DNA of 52,614 nucleotides from a bacterium (GCA_029552985.1 JAKPDB010000113.1:1-52614), one strand, 5' to 3'; numbered from the stretch's first letter, positions 31,846-41,169 are shown. The notes: generated by a model not told the origin, from the letters alone. Program-made: numbers and translations.

Positions 31846-32425
31846 GGCTGAATAATTCTTGCTCAATGATATGACAGAGTATGTGTATGATGACTGAATG
31901 AATTTCTTGAATTCTTGGCGTGGATGTAGAAGGAACAGCAATACAGATGTCAACGATTTCTGAAAGTGGATTTGGAGAAGAACCAGTGAGTCCAATTGTT
32001 TTTATCCCTGACTTTTTTGCTGTCTTTGCGGCATCAATAATATTAGATGATTGTCCTGATGTTGAAATCAAAATCAAAGCATCTCCTTTGTTACCTGTTG
32101 CTCCAATCTGTCTTGAAAAAACTTTGTCGAATGAATAGTCATTTCCTATCGCTGTGATTATGGATGTATTTGTTGTAAGTGAAATGCACGGTACTGGTCT
32201 TCTTTCCATCTGAAATCTTCCGACAAGTTCGCCTGCTAAATGCTGGCAATCAGCAGCGCTTCCACCGTTTCCGCACACAAGAATTTTCTTGCCTTTTTTG
32301 AGTGTGCTAACCAGTATACGGGCAACCCTGTCAATCTTAATTGTAAACTCTTGTTCTTTCAAAAAATTAGCAAGTTGCTGGTGTTCCAGAAAAATTTTTT
32401 CAACCAGTTTCTTTATTGTTTTCAT
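31826..32425 (-). CDS. gmhA: Sedoheptulose 7-phosphate isomerase (SIS domain)
   Basis: 199 residues. The SIS-fold motifs C-G-N-G-G-S-A-A-D-C-Q-H-L-A-G-E-L and I-S-T-S-G-Q-S-S-N match GmhA. The catalytic Glu in G-E-L and a C-terminal H-S-V-I-I-H-I-L-C are present. It starts ADP-heptose synthesis. It overlaps the amaP-like gene by 26 bases and rfaE2 by 20, giving tight coupling. Confidence 0.93.
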   Translation of the reverse strand: MKTIKKLVEKIFLEHQQLANFLKEQEFTIKIDRVARILVSTLKKGKKILVCGNGGSAADCQHLAGELVGRFQMERRPVPCISLTTNTSIITAIGNDYSFDKVFSRQIGATGNKGDALILISTSGQSSNIIDAAKTAKKSGIKTIGLTGSSPNPLSEIVDICIAVPSTSTPRIQEIHSVIIHILCHIIEQELFSHEVEKN

Positions 32426-32966
32426 CTGCTGTGCCTTCTTGAATTTCTTGCTCTGATGGCGTTATGCTTGACACGACAATTTCAATATGCGATACCCTTT
32501 CAACGCCAACGACATCCTCAAGGTAATTTTTTATCAGTTCCTGAATTTGCGACGTTAGTTCCGGAATATTATAGCCGCCAGAGATTCTTAATTGCATCAG
32601 TGTTTCAAGTCCATGTGAGCCGAGGGATGCTTTTACACGCATTGATGTAATGTTTGGCATCTGGGTGCTAATTTTTTTTGAAATAAATTCCTCAATTGCT
32701 TTCAGAGAAATCCTTACTTTTCCATGCGGGTTGTCAAGAGAAATACTTTTGGTGCGGATGAGAAAGTTAAACCAGTAAACAACCCATATAAGACCTACCA
32801 GAATCATGGAAAATCCCGCAATGCCTGCTTTCAGCAAGTTTTTTTCTAGATAGTTCTGGGTCCTGACCAAAATTTCAGGTTTTACCCAGTAAAGTGCAAA
32901 AAAAAGGATCAGAGCAAGTCCTGCCAGAATAAAAAGCGTCTGAACAATCCTGGTGAATATTCTCAT
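32400..32966 (-). CDS. AmaP/Asp23-like membrane-anchored protein
   Basis: 188 residues. Two transmembrane segments (about 8-26 and 47-67) are followed by a cytosolic Asp23-like domain (about 80-170) with I-S-L-K-A-I-E-E-F-I and V-G-V-E-R-V-S-H-I-E-I-V-V. This matches alkaline-shock response membrane anchor AmaP of Firmicutes, where it tethers Asp23. Function outside that group is unknown. The gene sits between dprA and gmhA with overlaps on both sides. Confidence 0.75.
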   Translation of the reverse strand: MRIFTRIVQTLFILAGLALILFFALYWVKPEILVRTQNYLEKNLLKAGIAGFSMILVGLIWVVYWFNFLIRTKSISLDNPHGKVRISLKAIEEFISKKISTQMPNITSMRVKASLGSHGLETLMQLRISGGYNIPELTSQIQELIKNYLEDVVGVERVSHIEIVVSSITPSEQEIQEGTADENNKETG

Positions 32967-34078
32967 ATTTTCTCCTCATTTTTTTCATTTTTGACCGACC
33001 TATTGTCTGAATAGGTTAGTCCGGGACCCGACTTAATAAGCCCTTTTATTTCCAGATTTGTAAGTATCTGCATAATTTCTGCAGCCGGACTATTTAAACA
33101 TGCTTGAATTTGTTCAAAATTCATTCTTTTTCCTTTTAATACATTATAAACCAATTTTTCTTTTTCTGATAGCTGGATGGACTCAACAAATTCACTTGAA
33201 TTTTTGGCCTGGTCGCACGGCTCTAAATTCATCTGCTGTAAAATTTCTTCAGGACTTTCAACCAGATACGCTCCTTCTTTTATAAGTTGGTTATTGCCCC
33301 TTCCTGTAATACGGTTTGCGTCTGACGGCAGGACAAAGACATCCTTGTTCTGGTCTACAGCCAGATGCGCTGTTATAAGAGCTCCGCTTCTTAACCCTGC
33401 TTCTATTACAATAACAGCATCACTTAGCCCTGAAATGATTCTGTTTCTTCTTGGAAAATTGAATTTTTCAGGAAATGTGTCAAGAGGAAATTCAGTTATC
33501 ACAGCGCCATTTTCAGCAATGCTTTGTGCAAGTTTTTCGTTTTCTGGAGGATATATATTTGCAAGCCCAGAACCAAGCACAGCAACTGTGGGTGTTTTCA
33601 TTTTCAATGCTGCCCTGTGCACAATTGAATCAATACCGCGCGCCATACCACTGACGATGCAGATGCCATATGATGCCAATACAGAAGCAAATTTTTCAGC
33701 CATGGTTGAACCGTAAAATGATGGATTTCTTGTTCCCACGACTGCGAGGAAAACTCTATTTTGAGGGATTTGCCCTTTGATATAAAGAACCGTCGGAGCA
33801 TCCGGTATATTGCTTAAATTTTCAGGGTATTGGGACTCCTCGCATGTAATGATTGTGATGCCATTGGTTTTTGCTTTTTCGATTTCCTGTTCCCATGGCA
33901 GTTGTTTCCATTTTTTCAGCTGTTCAACCGCTGAAGATGGAATGATTTTTCCAAATACCGAAGGTTCTGTGTTGAGAATTTCCTGTGGACTTTTGCACAT
34001 TTCCAGCATTTTCCTGATGCTTGCGGGTCCGATGCCACTTATCATATTCAATATAATCCAGGCAGTTTTTCTGTCCAT
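32963..34078 (-). CDS. dprA: DNA-processing protein DprA
   Basis: 371 residues. V-G-T-R-N-P-S-F-Y-G, S-G-M-A-R-G-I-D-S-I-V-H, V-L-G-S-G-L-A-N-I-Y-P-P-E-N and F-P-R-R-N-R-I-I-S-G-L-S are the Rossmann-fold hallmarks, with a C-terminal winged-helix (about 300-360) and an N-terminal HhH segment (G-I-G-P-A-S-I-R). It loads RecA on incoming single-stranded DNA. Start and upstream stop share bases (TAATG). Confidence 0.95.
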   Translation of the reverse strand: MDRKTAWIILNMISGIGPASIRKMLEMCKSPQEILNTEPSVFGKIIPSSAVEQLKKWKQLPWEQEIEKAKTNGITIITCEESQYPENLSNIPDAPTVLYIKGQIPQNRVFLAVVGTRNPSFYGSTMAEKFASVLASYGICIVSGMARGIDSIVHRAALKMKTPTVAVLGSGLANIYPPENEKLAQSIAENGAVITEFPLDTFPEKFNFPRRNRIISGLSDAVIVIEAGLRSGALITAHLAVDQNKDVFVLPSDANRITGRGNNQLIKEGAYLVESPEEILQQMNLEPCDQAKNSSEFVESIQLSEKEKLVYNVLKGKRMNFEQIQACLNSPAAEIMQILTNLEIKGLIKSGPGLTYSDNRSVKNEKNEEKI

Positions 34079-35220
34079 TATACGATACTGTGAGGGTCAA
34101 AAAGTTTCTTGTGTTCTTCCTGAGCAAACCTGTCTGTCATGCCAGCGAGGTAATCACATATTACCTGCTCTTTTGGTTCTTTGTCCATTCTTTTGTAGGC
34201 ATGCGGAGGCATCTGTCTTGGTTCTTCATAATATGCTTCAAAAAGGTCTTTGATAATGCGCGCTGCTTTTTCTGCCATTCTTATGACCCTATAATGATTG
34301 TACATTTTTTCAAAGAGAAGGTTTTTTAACTGGCTATATTGAGCATAAATTGTGGGACTGAATCCGATCAATTGCGGCAGTTTTCTTACCTCTGCTACTG
34401 ACCTGACATTGCTTTTTTTGACTTGTTCTTCACTTGTTTCAATAAGGTCTTCGACCAGTAAATTGATAAGTGTTCTCACAATAGATGTTCTTAAAATTTG
34501 TTCATTTACATTTCTATTAATTTTCTTTGTCACACTTTTCCATATTTCAAGGGAAGAAAGTTCCTCTTCATCGAGAATGCCACTTTTCAAACCATCATCA
34601 AGGTCGTGGCTGGTATAAGCGATTTCATCTGCAAGATTAACGATCTGCGCTTCTAAACTTGGAGAAACATGTTCAGTAAATTCTGATACTTCAGGGCTAT
34701 CATAACTCGTTTTATGCTTGATGATGCCCTCTCTTACTTCATATGTAAGATTAAGTCCTTCAAAGTGGGGATATCTTACTTCAAGGATATCAACAACTCT
34801 CAGTCCATGCATATTGTGTTCAAATCTTTTTCCAAACTTTTTCATAATTTCATTAAGGGCTTGTTCTCCTTTGTGCCCGAAAGGAGTGTGCCCGATGTCA
34901 TGTGCAAGAGAAATGGCTTCAGTCAGGTCTTCGTTGATGCCCAGATTTCTGGCTATCGAACGCGCAATCTGTTGAACTTCAATGGTATGGGTAAGACGGT
35001 TTCTATAATAGTCACCTTCATGATAAATAAAAACCTGGGTTTTGTATTCAAGTCGCCTGAATGCCGTGGAATGAATAATCCTGTCTCTATCCCGTTGAAA
35101 TGCAGTTCTTAATGGATGCTGTTTTTCTGGATATTTCCTGCCAAGGTGCTGATTGCTTTTGACTGCGTATGGCGCAAGAATTTTTTCTTCTATTTCTTCC
35201 CAGTCCTTTCTGCTTCTCAT
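34078..35220 (-). CDS. dGTPase-like HD-domain deoxynucleotide triphosphohydrolase
   Basis: 380 residues. The HD motif is spread over R-L-T-H-T-I-E-V, A-H-D-I-G-H-T-P-F-G-H and N-L-A-D-E-I-A-Y-T-S-H-D, giving the His/Asp metal site. R-D-R-D-R-I-I-H-S-T-A-F-R-R-L is the usual opening. Length fits the type 2 (Dgt-like) subfamily. It controls dNTP levels. ATGA overlap with the nlpD-like stop. Confidence 0.92.
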   Translation of the reverse strand: MRSRKDWEEIEEKILAPYAVKSNQHLGRKYPEKQHPLRTAFQRDRDRIIHSTAFRRLEYKTQVFIYHEGDYYRNRLTHTIEVQQIARSIARNLGINEDLTEAISLAHDIGHTPFGHKGEQALNEIMKKFGKRFEHNMHGLRVVDILEVRYPHFEGLNLTYEVREGIIKHKTSYDSPEVSEFTEHVSPSLEAQIVNLADEIAYTSHDLDDGLKSGILDEEELSSLEIWKSVTKKINRNVNEQILRTSIVRTLINLLVEDLIETSEEQVKKSNVRSVAEVRKLPQLIGFSPTIYAQYSQLKNLLFEKMYNHYRVIRMAEKAARIIKDLFEAYYEEPRQMPPHAYKRMDKEPKEQVICDYLAGMTDRFAQEEHKKLFDPHSIV

Positions 35221-35978
35221 TTTTTCTCCAGTAAATTCAATGGGTTGACAGGGTTGTTTTTGTATCTGATTTCAAAATGCAGGTATCTTCTCGCCTGACT
35301 TGAATTTTTCATCTCTCCTATGATAGAACCCTTTTTTACAAATTGTCCCTGCTTTACTCGCGCAATCAGGTCATGCCCATAGACAGAAAACATTTCATTT
35401 TCATGTTCAATGATAATTGTTTCTCCGTATTTTGTCGTTGTTCCAACGAAAACGACTTTACCATCTTTCGCCGCTTTTACAGAAGAAGATGGAGAAATAA
35501 GGATGTCAATGCCCTTGTTTCCCAGTTCTCCATAGGTGCAGATGATTTTTCCCTCAACAGGCCAGGCATACTCTGGTTCTCTTACAATTTTTGTTTCTGG
35601 TGCAGGTTGTTCTACAACTTTTACTGCTGGTTGAGATGGGGTAAAATCAGGAGTGAGCGCAAAAATTGGTACTTTCTTGTTTGTGTTTGGAATGAAAAGT
35701 TTTTGACCAACAAACAGACTATCTGAGGCCATATTATTGGCTTTTTTGATGTCCTGCTGTGGAACCTCATAATACAAAGAAATTCTGTAAAGGTTTTCAC
35801 CTTTTTTTACTGTATGCCAAACACCCTGTTGCCGCGAGGGTTTTGATGTAACCTGCTTAATCGTTGCTGTCTTTTTTTTCTTAGATTGTTTTTCTGGATA
35901 CTTTGTGGCAACGCTTAACGTACAACCAGAAATTAAAAATAAAAAGATGAATGCTTCAATGATGCTGATCTGCCCCAT
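35217..35978 (-). CDS. NlpD-like lipoprotein: LysM plus degenerate LytM (M23) domain
   Basis: About 253 residues from the ATG at 35978. The lipobox is L-I-S-G-C (Cys about residue 19). LysM, about 55-100: T-V-K-K-G-E-N-L-Y-R-I-S. The LytM domain (about 150-250) reads G-N-K-G-I-D-I where active peptidases have H-x-G-x-D, and Y-L-H-F-E-I-R where they have H-x-H. The same changes occur in E. coli NlpD, an amidase activator. So it is probably an outer-membrane activator of cell-wall amidases, not an enzyme. It overlaps the phosphoesterase gene by 23 bases; longer upstream starts would disrupt the lipoprotein signal. Confidence 0.85.
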   Translation of the reverse strand: MGQISIIEAFIFLFLISGCTLSVATKYPEKQSKKKKTATIKQVTSKPSRQQGVWHTVKKGENLYRISLYYEVPQQDIKKANNMASDSLFVGQKLFIPNTNKKVPIFALTPDFTPSQPAVKVVEQPAPETKIVREPEYAWPVEGKIICTYGELGNKGIDILISPSSSVKAAKDGKVVFVGTTTKYGETIIIEHENEMFSVYGHDLIARVKQGQFVKKGSIIGEMKNSSQARRYLHFEIRYKNNPVNPLNLLEKK

Positions 35979-36354
35979 ATTTTTTAAACAGCAACCAGTT
36001 CTTTTTTCCATTTTCTTCCCTGAATAATAATAAAACATAAATACCTCTAAGTTTTTTTCCACGTAAATCCACTTCTATAACTTTTTTGTCTTTTTTCAAA
36101 AGTAGGAAATGGCCTGAGTCCCAGATTGAAACTTTGCCTGCGCCATATGCTCCTTCAGGTATTTCGCCTTCAAATGAAGCATATTTTAGGGGATGGTCGT
36201 CAACTTCGACAGCCAGCCGCTTTTTACCTTTTTTTGAAGGTATCTCTTTTGGAATTGCCCACGATTTTAGTACGCCATTGATTTCCAGTCGAAGGTCGAA
36301 ATGATGCCTTTTTGCAAAGTGCTCATGCACGACAAATATTTTTCTCTGTGCCAT
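35956..36354 (-). CDS. Stand-alone LigD-type 3'-phosphoesterase domain protein
   Basis: 132 residues, exactly one PE domain. F-V-V-H-E-H-F-A-K-R-H-H-F-D-L-R-L-E carries the metal histidines, W-A-I-P-K-E-I-P and V-D-D-H-P-L-K-Y-A-S-F-E-G follow, and G-A-G-K-V-S-I-W-D ends the core. In LigD this domain cleans 3' ends in non-homologous end joining; free-standing forms are known in archaea and bacteria. No ligase, polymerase or Ku gene is nearby. It lies one base after nth, so it may clean ends produced by Nth's lyase step (inference). Confidence 0.9.
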   Translation of the reverse strand: MAQRKIFVVHEHFAKRHHFDLRLEINGVLKSWAIPKEIPSKKGKKRLAVEVDDHPLKYASFEGEIPEGAYGAGKVSIWDSGHFLLLKKDKKVIEVDLRGKKLRGIYVLLLFREENGKKNWLLFKKYGADQHH

Positions 36355-36355
36355 T

Positions 36356-36982
36356 TTATTTTACCTTTGCAGATGGACACATTTTCATAAGAGTGCATCT
36401 ATCGCACAATGGATTTTTTGCAGTGCAAATTTTTCTTCCGTGTTGAACAAGGCGAAAGGAAAAACTTCCCCAGTGTTTTTGCGGTATGATTTTCATCAGG
36501 TCCTGTTCGATCTTTACCGGATCTGTGTTTTTTGTTAACCCAAGTCGCTGGCTTACTCTTTTTACATGAGTGTCTACGACGATTCCCTGATTTTTTCCAA
36601 ATGCCTGATTGAGCACCACATTTGCAGTCTTTCTGGCAACTCCAGGAAGTTTCAGAAGGTTTTCCATAGTATCTGGAACCTTGCCTCCGAATTCTTTTAC
36701 AATTTTTTCTGATGCCAGTTTTATGTTTTTTGCTTTATTTTTGTAAAAGTTGACAGATGAAACCAGATTTTGAATTTCTTTCAGGTCAGCGTTACAAAAA
36801 TCCTGGGGCCCGGGAAATTTCTCAAATAATTTCGGAGTAATTTTGTTCACCTGAGTGTCAGTAGTCTGGGCAGAGAGTATCGTTGCCACCAGTAGTTGAA
36901 ATGGAGTTTGAAAATTCAGAGCCGTTTTTGTTTCTGGGTATTCCTTTTCAAGAATTTTCAGCAGAGCATTAATGTTTTCCAT
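36356..36982 (-). CDS. nth: Endonuclease III
   Basis: 208 residues. The HhH with catalytic Lys is L-P-G-V-A-R-K-T-A-N-V-V; the catalytic Asp is in V-V-D-T-H-V; the [4Fe-4S] loop is C-x6-C-x2-C-x5-C (C-T-A-K-N-P-L-C-D-R-C-T-L-M-K-M-C). It removes oxidised pyrimidines. It is the first gene of the long minus-strand operon. The -10-like TAAAAT ends only six bases before its ATG, so the message may have almost no leader. Confidence 0.96.
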   Translation of the reverse strand: MENINALLKILEKEYPETKTALNFQTPFQLLVATILSAQTTDTQVNKITPKLFEKFPGPQDFCNADLKEIQNLVSSVNFYKNKAKNIKLASEKIVKEFGGKVPDTMENLLKLPGVARKTANVVLNQAFGKNQGIVVDTHVKRVSQRLGLTKNTDPVKIEQDLMKIIPQKHWGSFSFRLVQHGRKICTAKNPLCDRCTLMKMCPSAKVK

Positions 36983-36988
36983 AGAATT

Positions 36989-37016
36989 ATTTTATCAAAT
37001 TGTCAGTTTTTTTCAA
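36989..37016 (-). promoter_or_regulatory. Candidate promoter of nth-folE operon
   Basis: Minus strand: TTGAAA (37016-37011), a 16-base spacer, TAAAAT (36994-36989). It lies in the 72-base gap to the divergent capA-like gene. Confidence 0.45.
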
Positions 37017-37054
37017 CAGGAAATCACAGAGTTTTTGTGGTAAACTGAAACATT

Positions 37055-38089
37055 ATGACAAACATCATGCGCATGTTTTTAGTATTTTTTGTTTGTGCTT
37101 TTTGTTTTTCTGGATGTCGGACAAGACAAACAAAGGAAAAGACAATTTCAATTGTGGCAGCTGGAGATGTCAATTTTGGTTCTGACTATGGCAATAACAT
37201 GACCCCTGACAGAAATCAAAGGACATTGATTTTCAAACATTGTAAGGACATTATCAAGAACGCTGATATTGCCTTTTGCAATCTTGAAACAGTGCTATGC
37301 AACAATGGCATGCCAGCAAAAAATATCGAAGAGAAAAATACATTTGTGTTCAGAGCAAATCCTGACTTCTGCGATGTACTGGTTGACGCTGGCTTTGATG
37401 TCGTCTCTATTGCGAACAATCACATCAGGGACTTTGGCGCATACGGAGAATCTCAGACAAAAAAGTTTCTTACTCAAAGTGGAATTCAATTTCTATCAAT
37501 TGATGGTGAAACAGCAGAATTTTTGATAGATGGCATAAAAATCTATTTTGCTGGGTTTACCTATGGTTCCAGAAACCGTTCAATCGTTAACCCTGCTGTT
37601 GTTTTCGATGAAATAAAAAATCTTTCAAGAAGGTGCGACGTTTTTGTTGTTTCTTTTCACGCAGGAGCAGAGGGAGACAGGGCAATTCATACAAAAAATT
37701 CAACTGAAATGTTTCTTGGTGAAAACAGAGGCAATCCAGTACTCCTTGCGCACGGTGCAATTGATAATGGTGCAGATGTGGTTTTAATGCATGGTCCTCA
37801 TGTGCCAAGAGCTGTTGAGATGTACAAAAACAGATTCATTGCATATAGTTTAGGAAATTTTGTCAATTACGGCTGGAATCTTGGCGGATTTACCAAAATT
37901 GCGCCACTGGTATGGTTAGAACTTTATCCTGATGGACGGCCCTGCAAAGTAGATATTATCTCGTTTATTCAGAAAAGGCCAGGGTTTCCAGAATTTGACA
38001 CCGGTCATTCAGCATATAAAATAATCAAAGAACTGACAAAATCTGATTTTGGCGCCAAAAACATAAAATTTACAAAGGACAGTAAATGA
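37055..38089 (+). CDS. CapA-family metallophosphoesterase-like lipoprotein
   Basis: 344 residues. The signal ends in the lipobox F-S-G-C (Cys about 22). The PGA_cap fold shows A-A-G-D-V-N-F-G, F-C-N-L-E-T-V, S-I-A-N-N-H-I-R-D-F-G, S-F-H-A-G-A-E and H-G-P-H-V-P-R followed by Y-S-L-G-N-F-V. CapA in Bacillus takes part in poly-gamma-glutamate surface polymer handling; most relatives are uncharacterised and widespread. It overlaps the 1011-residue gene by four bases (ATGA). Confidence 0.85.
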   Translation: MTNIMRMFLVFFVCAFCFSGCRTRQTKEKTISIVAAGDVNFGSDYGNNMTPDRNQRTLIFKHCKDIIKNADIAFCNLETVLCNNGMPAKNIEEKNTFVFRANPDFCDVLVDAGFDVVSIANNHIRDFGAYGESQTKKFLTQSGIQFLSIDGETAEFLIDGIKIYFAGFTYGSRNRSIVNPAVVFDEIKNLSRRCDVFVVSFHAGAEGDRAIHTKNSTEMFLGENRGNPVLLAHGAIDNGADVVLMHGPHVPRAVEMYKNRFIAYSLGNFVNYGWNLGGFTKIAPLVWLELYPDGRPCKVDIISFIQKRPGFPEFDTGHSAYKIIKELTKSDFGAKNIKFTKDSK

Positions 38090-41000
38090 AGAAGATATAT
38101 ATGATTTTTACTATGTGTTTATTCATTTGGGGAGGCATTGCAATAGGATTTGAATTGCCAATTGAAGCAGAACATTTTAAACTTGCAAATGGCTGGAGAA
38201 TTGTTGCAGGAGGTTATTTTCCATCACAACCAAATATATGGAGCTTGAATTTAATCATAGCAGACGAGACCGAAGCACCAGCAGCTGCCACAAAAGACAT
38301 CGAAATTCCTGAAACGAAAAAATACAATCTGTGGGTGAGATATGAAAGTTGTTATGGTTTTGGTTCTGTTTTCAAAATATCAATTATTCAGAATGGCAGA
38401 GTGAAGGCAGAACAGGTATTTGGCAGAAAAAGCGACAAGAAATACTTTCCATTTAACAAGGGCTATACAGAGCAACTTGCATGGTTCTGGCACAATACTG
38501 ATTTCTGTTATCAGGGCATGGAAGTAGATCTTGAAAAGGGCCAGGCAAAAATAGTGATTTCAAAAGATATCAATGAAAAACCTGCTGCCAAAAGAGTAAT
38601 TGACCTTGTGTACATTACTGACGATCTTTCCATTGTTCCAGGCAATGACTGGAACTGGCGAGGTCCTGTTGAACCGCCAATTATTTCAAAATTCAAGAAA
38701 CCTCTTTATATTAAAATAAGTTCTTTTGAAGGTTCATCCAGTGTAAGTATTCAAACATCATGTTATTTAATTGGTTATTACAAAGGTCCAAGGGAACTTT
38801 ATTATGCATTAAAGGATAGATTGTCAAAGGAAAAGCCAAAGAAAGGAGAAATGCTGAATTCAGGAGAAAGCACTAACTGGCAGCAAATACTGGTATCAAC
38901 TGTGATGCCACCTGAAATTACTATTTCTAAAAAGGGAGAGGGAAAAGTTATTGTTGAAATTGCCAGTGAAAGGATAGAAAACATCATTAAGAAACTTGAA
39001 TTAAATCAGCCTGAACAAAATTGTTCTGTAATTGTTGCTATTGGAAAACAAAGATATGAGGAAGGACTTCTCGGTAAGAGCAAAGCCCTAACAGTAGAAG
39101 AGATTTTGCAAAAACAAAAGAAAATCCTGGATGACTATAAAATTTCAGGAAATCCTGCGAAAAAACTTCTGATAGCATTTGGTCTTGGACAAAAGTATTT
39201 GAAAGAACAATTTGACCTTGCGATTGCCTGTGGCGCAAATGCTGCTGCATATAGTAGCCAGCCAGAAATTTTTGGGGTGAACCCCACACTTAAAGGATTT
39301 GACACAACAACAGGCGCTTTAACATTGCAAAATGCGCATATGACAAAGGAATGTTACCAGGGCAATTTTACTGCTCTTGAAGAAAGATACAAAAAAATTG
39401 CCCAGGATACTGAAAAAACTCTTGGAAGAAAAATTCCATTTAGAATAAAGTTGATTGAAGAGTCTGGTCCACCTTCTTTTGAAACCTTGATGACATATGA
39501 TGGGCTTAAACAAAAATATATTGATTATTTGAAGTCTGAGGGCCTGACTTTTGATGATGTAGAAAAAGATTCAGATATTGCGTTTTATCACCAGAATCGT
39601 TTCAGGTCTTTGATATTTGCAAGATTGAACGCCATGGCAACAAAATTGATAGAAAAATACTTTCCAGAAGGCACAAGAACCAATTCAGGAAGTTTCTATC
39701 CATCAACTGGCTCAATGCCAGTTCTTGCAAGGGGAGACGACCCATTTTTGTTGTTCAGAGAAAGAGGGGTTACTGAATTTTCAAGTGAAATTTCCTGGGG
39801 ATGGGGTGGAACTCCAGATTACATTGGACCACAAACCCAGTCATATGAAGCAGCGCTTGCAAGGGCATTGAGTAAATACTACAATTGTCCGATGGGTTCA
39901 TATTTGATTGCAGATGGTAATCGCGGTTATACAGGTGATTATGTCGAACTTGCCAGTTATCCCATGTATACACAGGATTTTAAGTGGCTTCATTACTATT
40001 ACTTTGGCTGGATTATGGAATGCACATTTATTGGATGCCCTGATGTGATGAAGAGTATAAAAAAGGTCAGTTATACACTCAGCAAGGTTGAGGACGACAT
40101 TGTTAATTCAAAACTTGTGCCAGCAAGAATTGCCATTGGTTGGTCTTCGAGTACAGACATCTGGGATCTTTCTTTGAAACCAGAAAACAGTCGTCTCTGT
40201 GGAAATTGCGTTTATCCACAGGAAAGGCAGAACCTGTATTTGATATTAAGACACCTTCAATATCCTGTTGATATACTCTCTGAAGAAGATCTCATCGAGG
40301 GGTACTTGAAAAATTACGATGTTTTTATACTGGTAGCAGACCATCTGAAACCAGCTGCTGCGCAGGCATTAAAAAATTGGGTACAGCAGGGCGGAACATT
40401 GATTTCTGTTGCAGGTGGCGGGCTTTTCGACAATTACAATAAACCATTGAATATCCTGATGGATGTATTTGGAATTACAGATGCAAAATTACAAAAGGAA
40501 GTGCTTGCTTTAAGACCAAAGCTTGAACTTGTGCACGCAAAACCACTTGATTTCGTTATTTTTAATCACATTGGTAACAGAAAAATTGGATTTGATATTT
40601 ATGGATACAGACAGAGTTTTAAACCGGGTCCAGGGAAGGTGATTGCCAGTTACAAAAATGGAGAACCAGCGTGCATTGAGAATTCTTATGGAAAAGGAAA
40701 GGCAATTATTATGGGTTTTCTTCCAGGACCAACTTACTTCAAGCCAGCAATACCTGTCAAACCATATGGAAGAGGTGGAGTTGATGAACTTCAGGGTTTT
40801 GTGCCCACTTCATTTAAAAATGAAATTCCGGAAATTTTCAGATATTTTCTTTCAGGTGTAAAAAGCCCTGTTGTTTGTAGTGAACCTCTTGTTGAAACAG
40901 TATTGAGAAAGTCAGAAACTGGCTATGTGATTTTTCTGATCAATTACACAGGAAAAAATCTTAAAAATGTAAAAATTGCTTTTTCACCGGAACAGGAAAA

Positions 41001-41121
41001 CATAAAATCCGTTTCATCAGTTTTCTCAAAATGTTCCTTTAAAAAGGTTTCAGTTGACGCTTATCAGATTGAACTAAAGAACCTCGAAAAATTTGACTGC
41101 ATCAGGATTAACTCAGAATAA
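38086..41121 (+). CDS. Large secreted glycosidase-like protein of unknown specificity
   Basis: 1011 residues. Signal peptide at 1-21 (M-I-F-T-M-C-L-F-I-W-G-G). Residues about 25-200 look like a beta-sandwich binding domain (E-A-E-H-F at the start). About 360-690 has barrel-like helices and aromatic patches (S-E-I-S-W-G-W-G-G near 565). About 690-860 resembles the GATase-like trimerisation domain of GH42 enzymes: Y-D-V-F-I-L-V-A-D-H-L, N-W-V-Q-Q-G-G-T-L-I and K-A-I-I-M-G-F-L-P-G. A beta-rich C-terminus follows. No clear GH42 acid/base pair was found, so the activity is unassigned. Translationally coupled to the CapA gene. Confidence 0.6.
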   Translation: MKKIYMIFTMCLFIWGGIAIGFELPIEAEHFKLANGWRIVAGGYFPSQPNIWSLNLIIADETEAPAAATKDIEIPETKKYNLWVRYESCYGFGSVFKISIIQNGRVKAEQVFGRKSDKKYFPFNKGYTEQLAWFWHNTDFCYQGMEVDLEKGQAKIVISKDINEKPAAKRVIDLVYITDDLSIVPGNDWNWRGPVEPPIISKFKKPLYIKISSFEGSSSVSIQTSCYLIGYYKGPRELYYALKDRLSKEKPKKGEMLNSGESTNWQQILVSTVMPPEITISKKGEGKVIVEIASERIENIIKKLELNQPEQNCSVIVAIGKQRYEEGLLGKSKALTVEEILQKQKKILDDYKISGNPAKKLLIAFGLGQKYLKEQFDLAIACGANAAAYSSQPEIFGVNPTLKGFDTTTGALTLQNAHMTKECYQGNFTALEERYKKIAQDTEKTLGRKIPFRIKLIEESGPPSFETLMTYDGLKQKYIDYLKSEGLTFDDVEKDSDIAFYHQNRFRSLIFARLNAMATKLIEKYFPEGTRTNSGSFYPSTGSMPVLARGDDPFLLFRERGVTEFSSEISWGWGGTPDYIGPQTQSYEAALARALSKYYNCPMGSYLIADGNRGYTGDYVELASYPMYTQDFKWLHYYYFGWIMECTFIGCPDVMKSIKKVSYTLSKVEDDIVNSKLVPARIAIGWSSSTDIWDLSLKPENSRLCGNCVYPQERQNLYLILRHLQYPVDILSEEDLIEGYLKNYDVFILVADHLKPAAAQALKNWVQQGGTLISVAGGGLFDNYNKPLNILMDVFGITDAKLQKEVLALRPKLELVHAKPLDFVIFNHIGNRKIGFDIYGYRQSFKPGPGKVIASYKNGEPACIENSYGKGKAIIMGFLPGPTYFKPAIPVKPYGRGGVDELQGFVPTSFKNEIPEIFRYFLSGVKSPVVCSEPLVETVLRKSETGYVIFLINYTGKNLKNVKIAFSPEQENIKSVSSVFSKCSFKKVSVDAYQIELKNLEKFDCIRINSE

Positions 41122-41169
41122 ATTGGGATTAAAATTTATCTCCATTTCCCCCATTTGTTTCTCATTTTG

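Noticed and set aside
31846-31995. N-terminal extension of rfaE2
   Set aside because: The extra 50 codons lie within gmhA, and the nucleotidyltransferase domain needs none of them.
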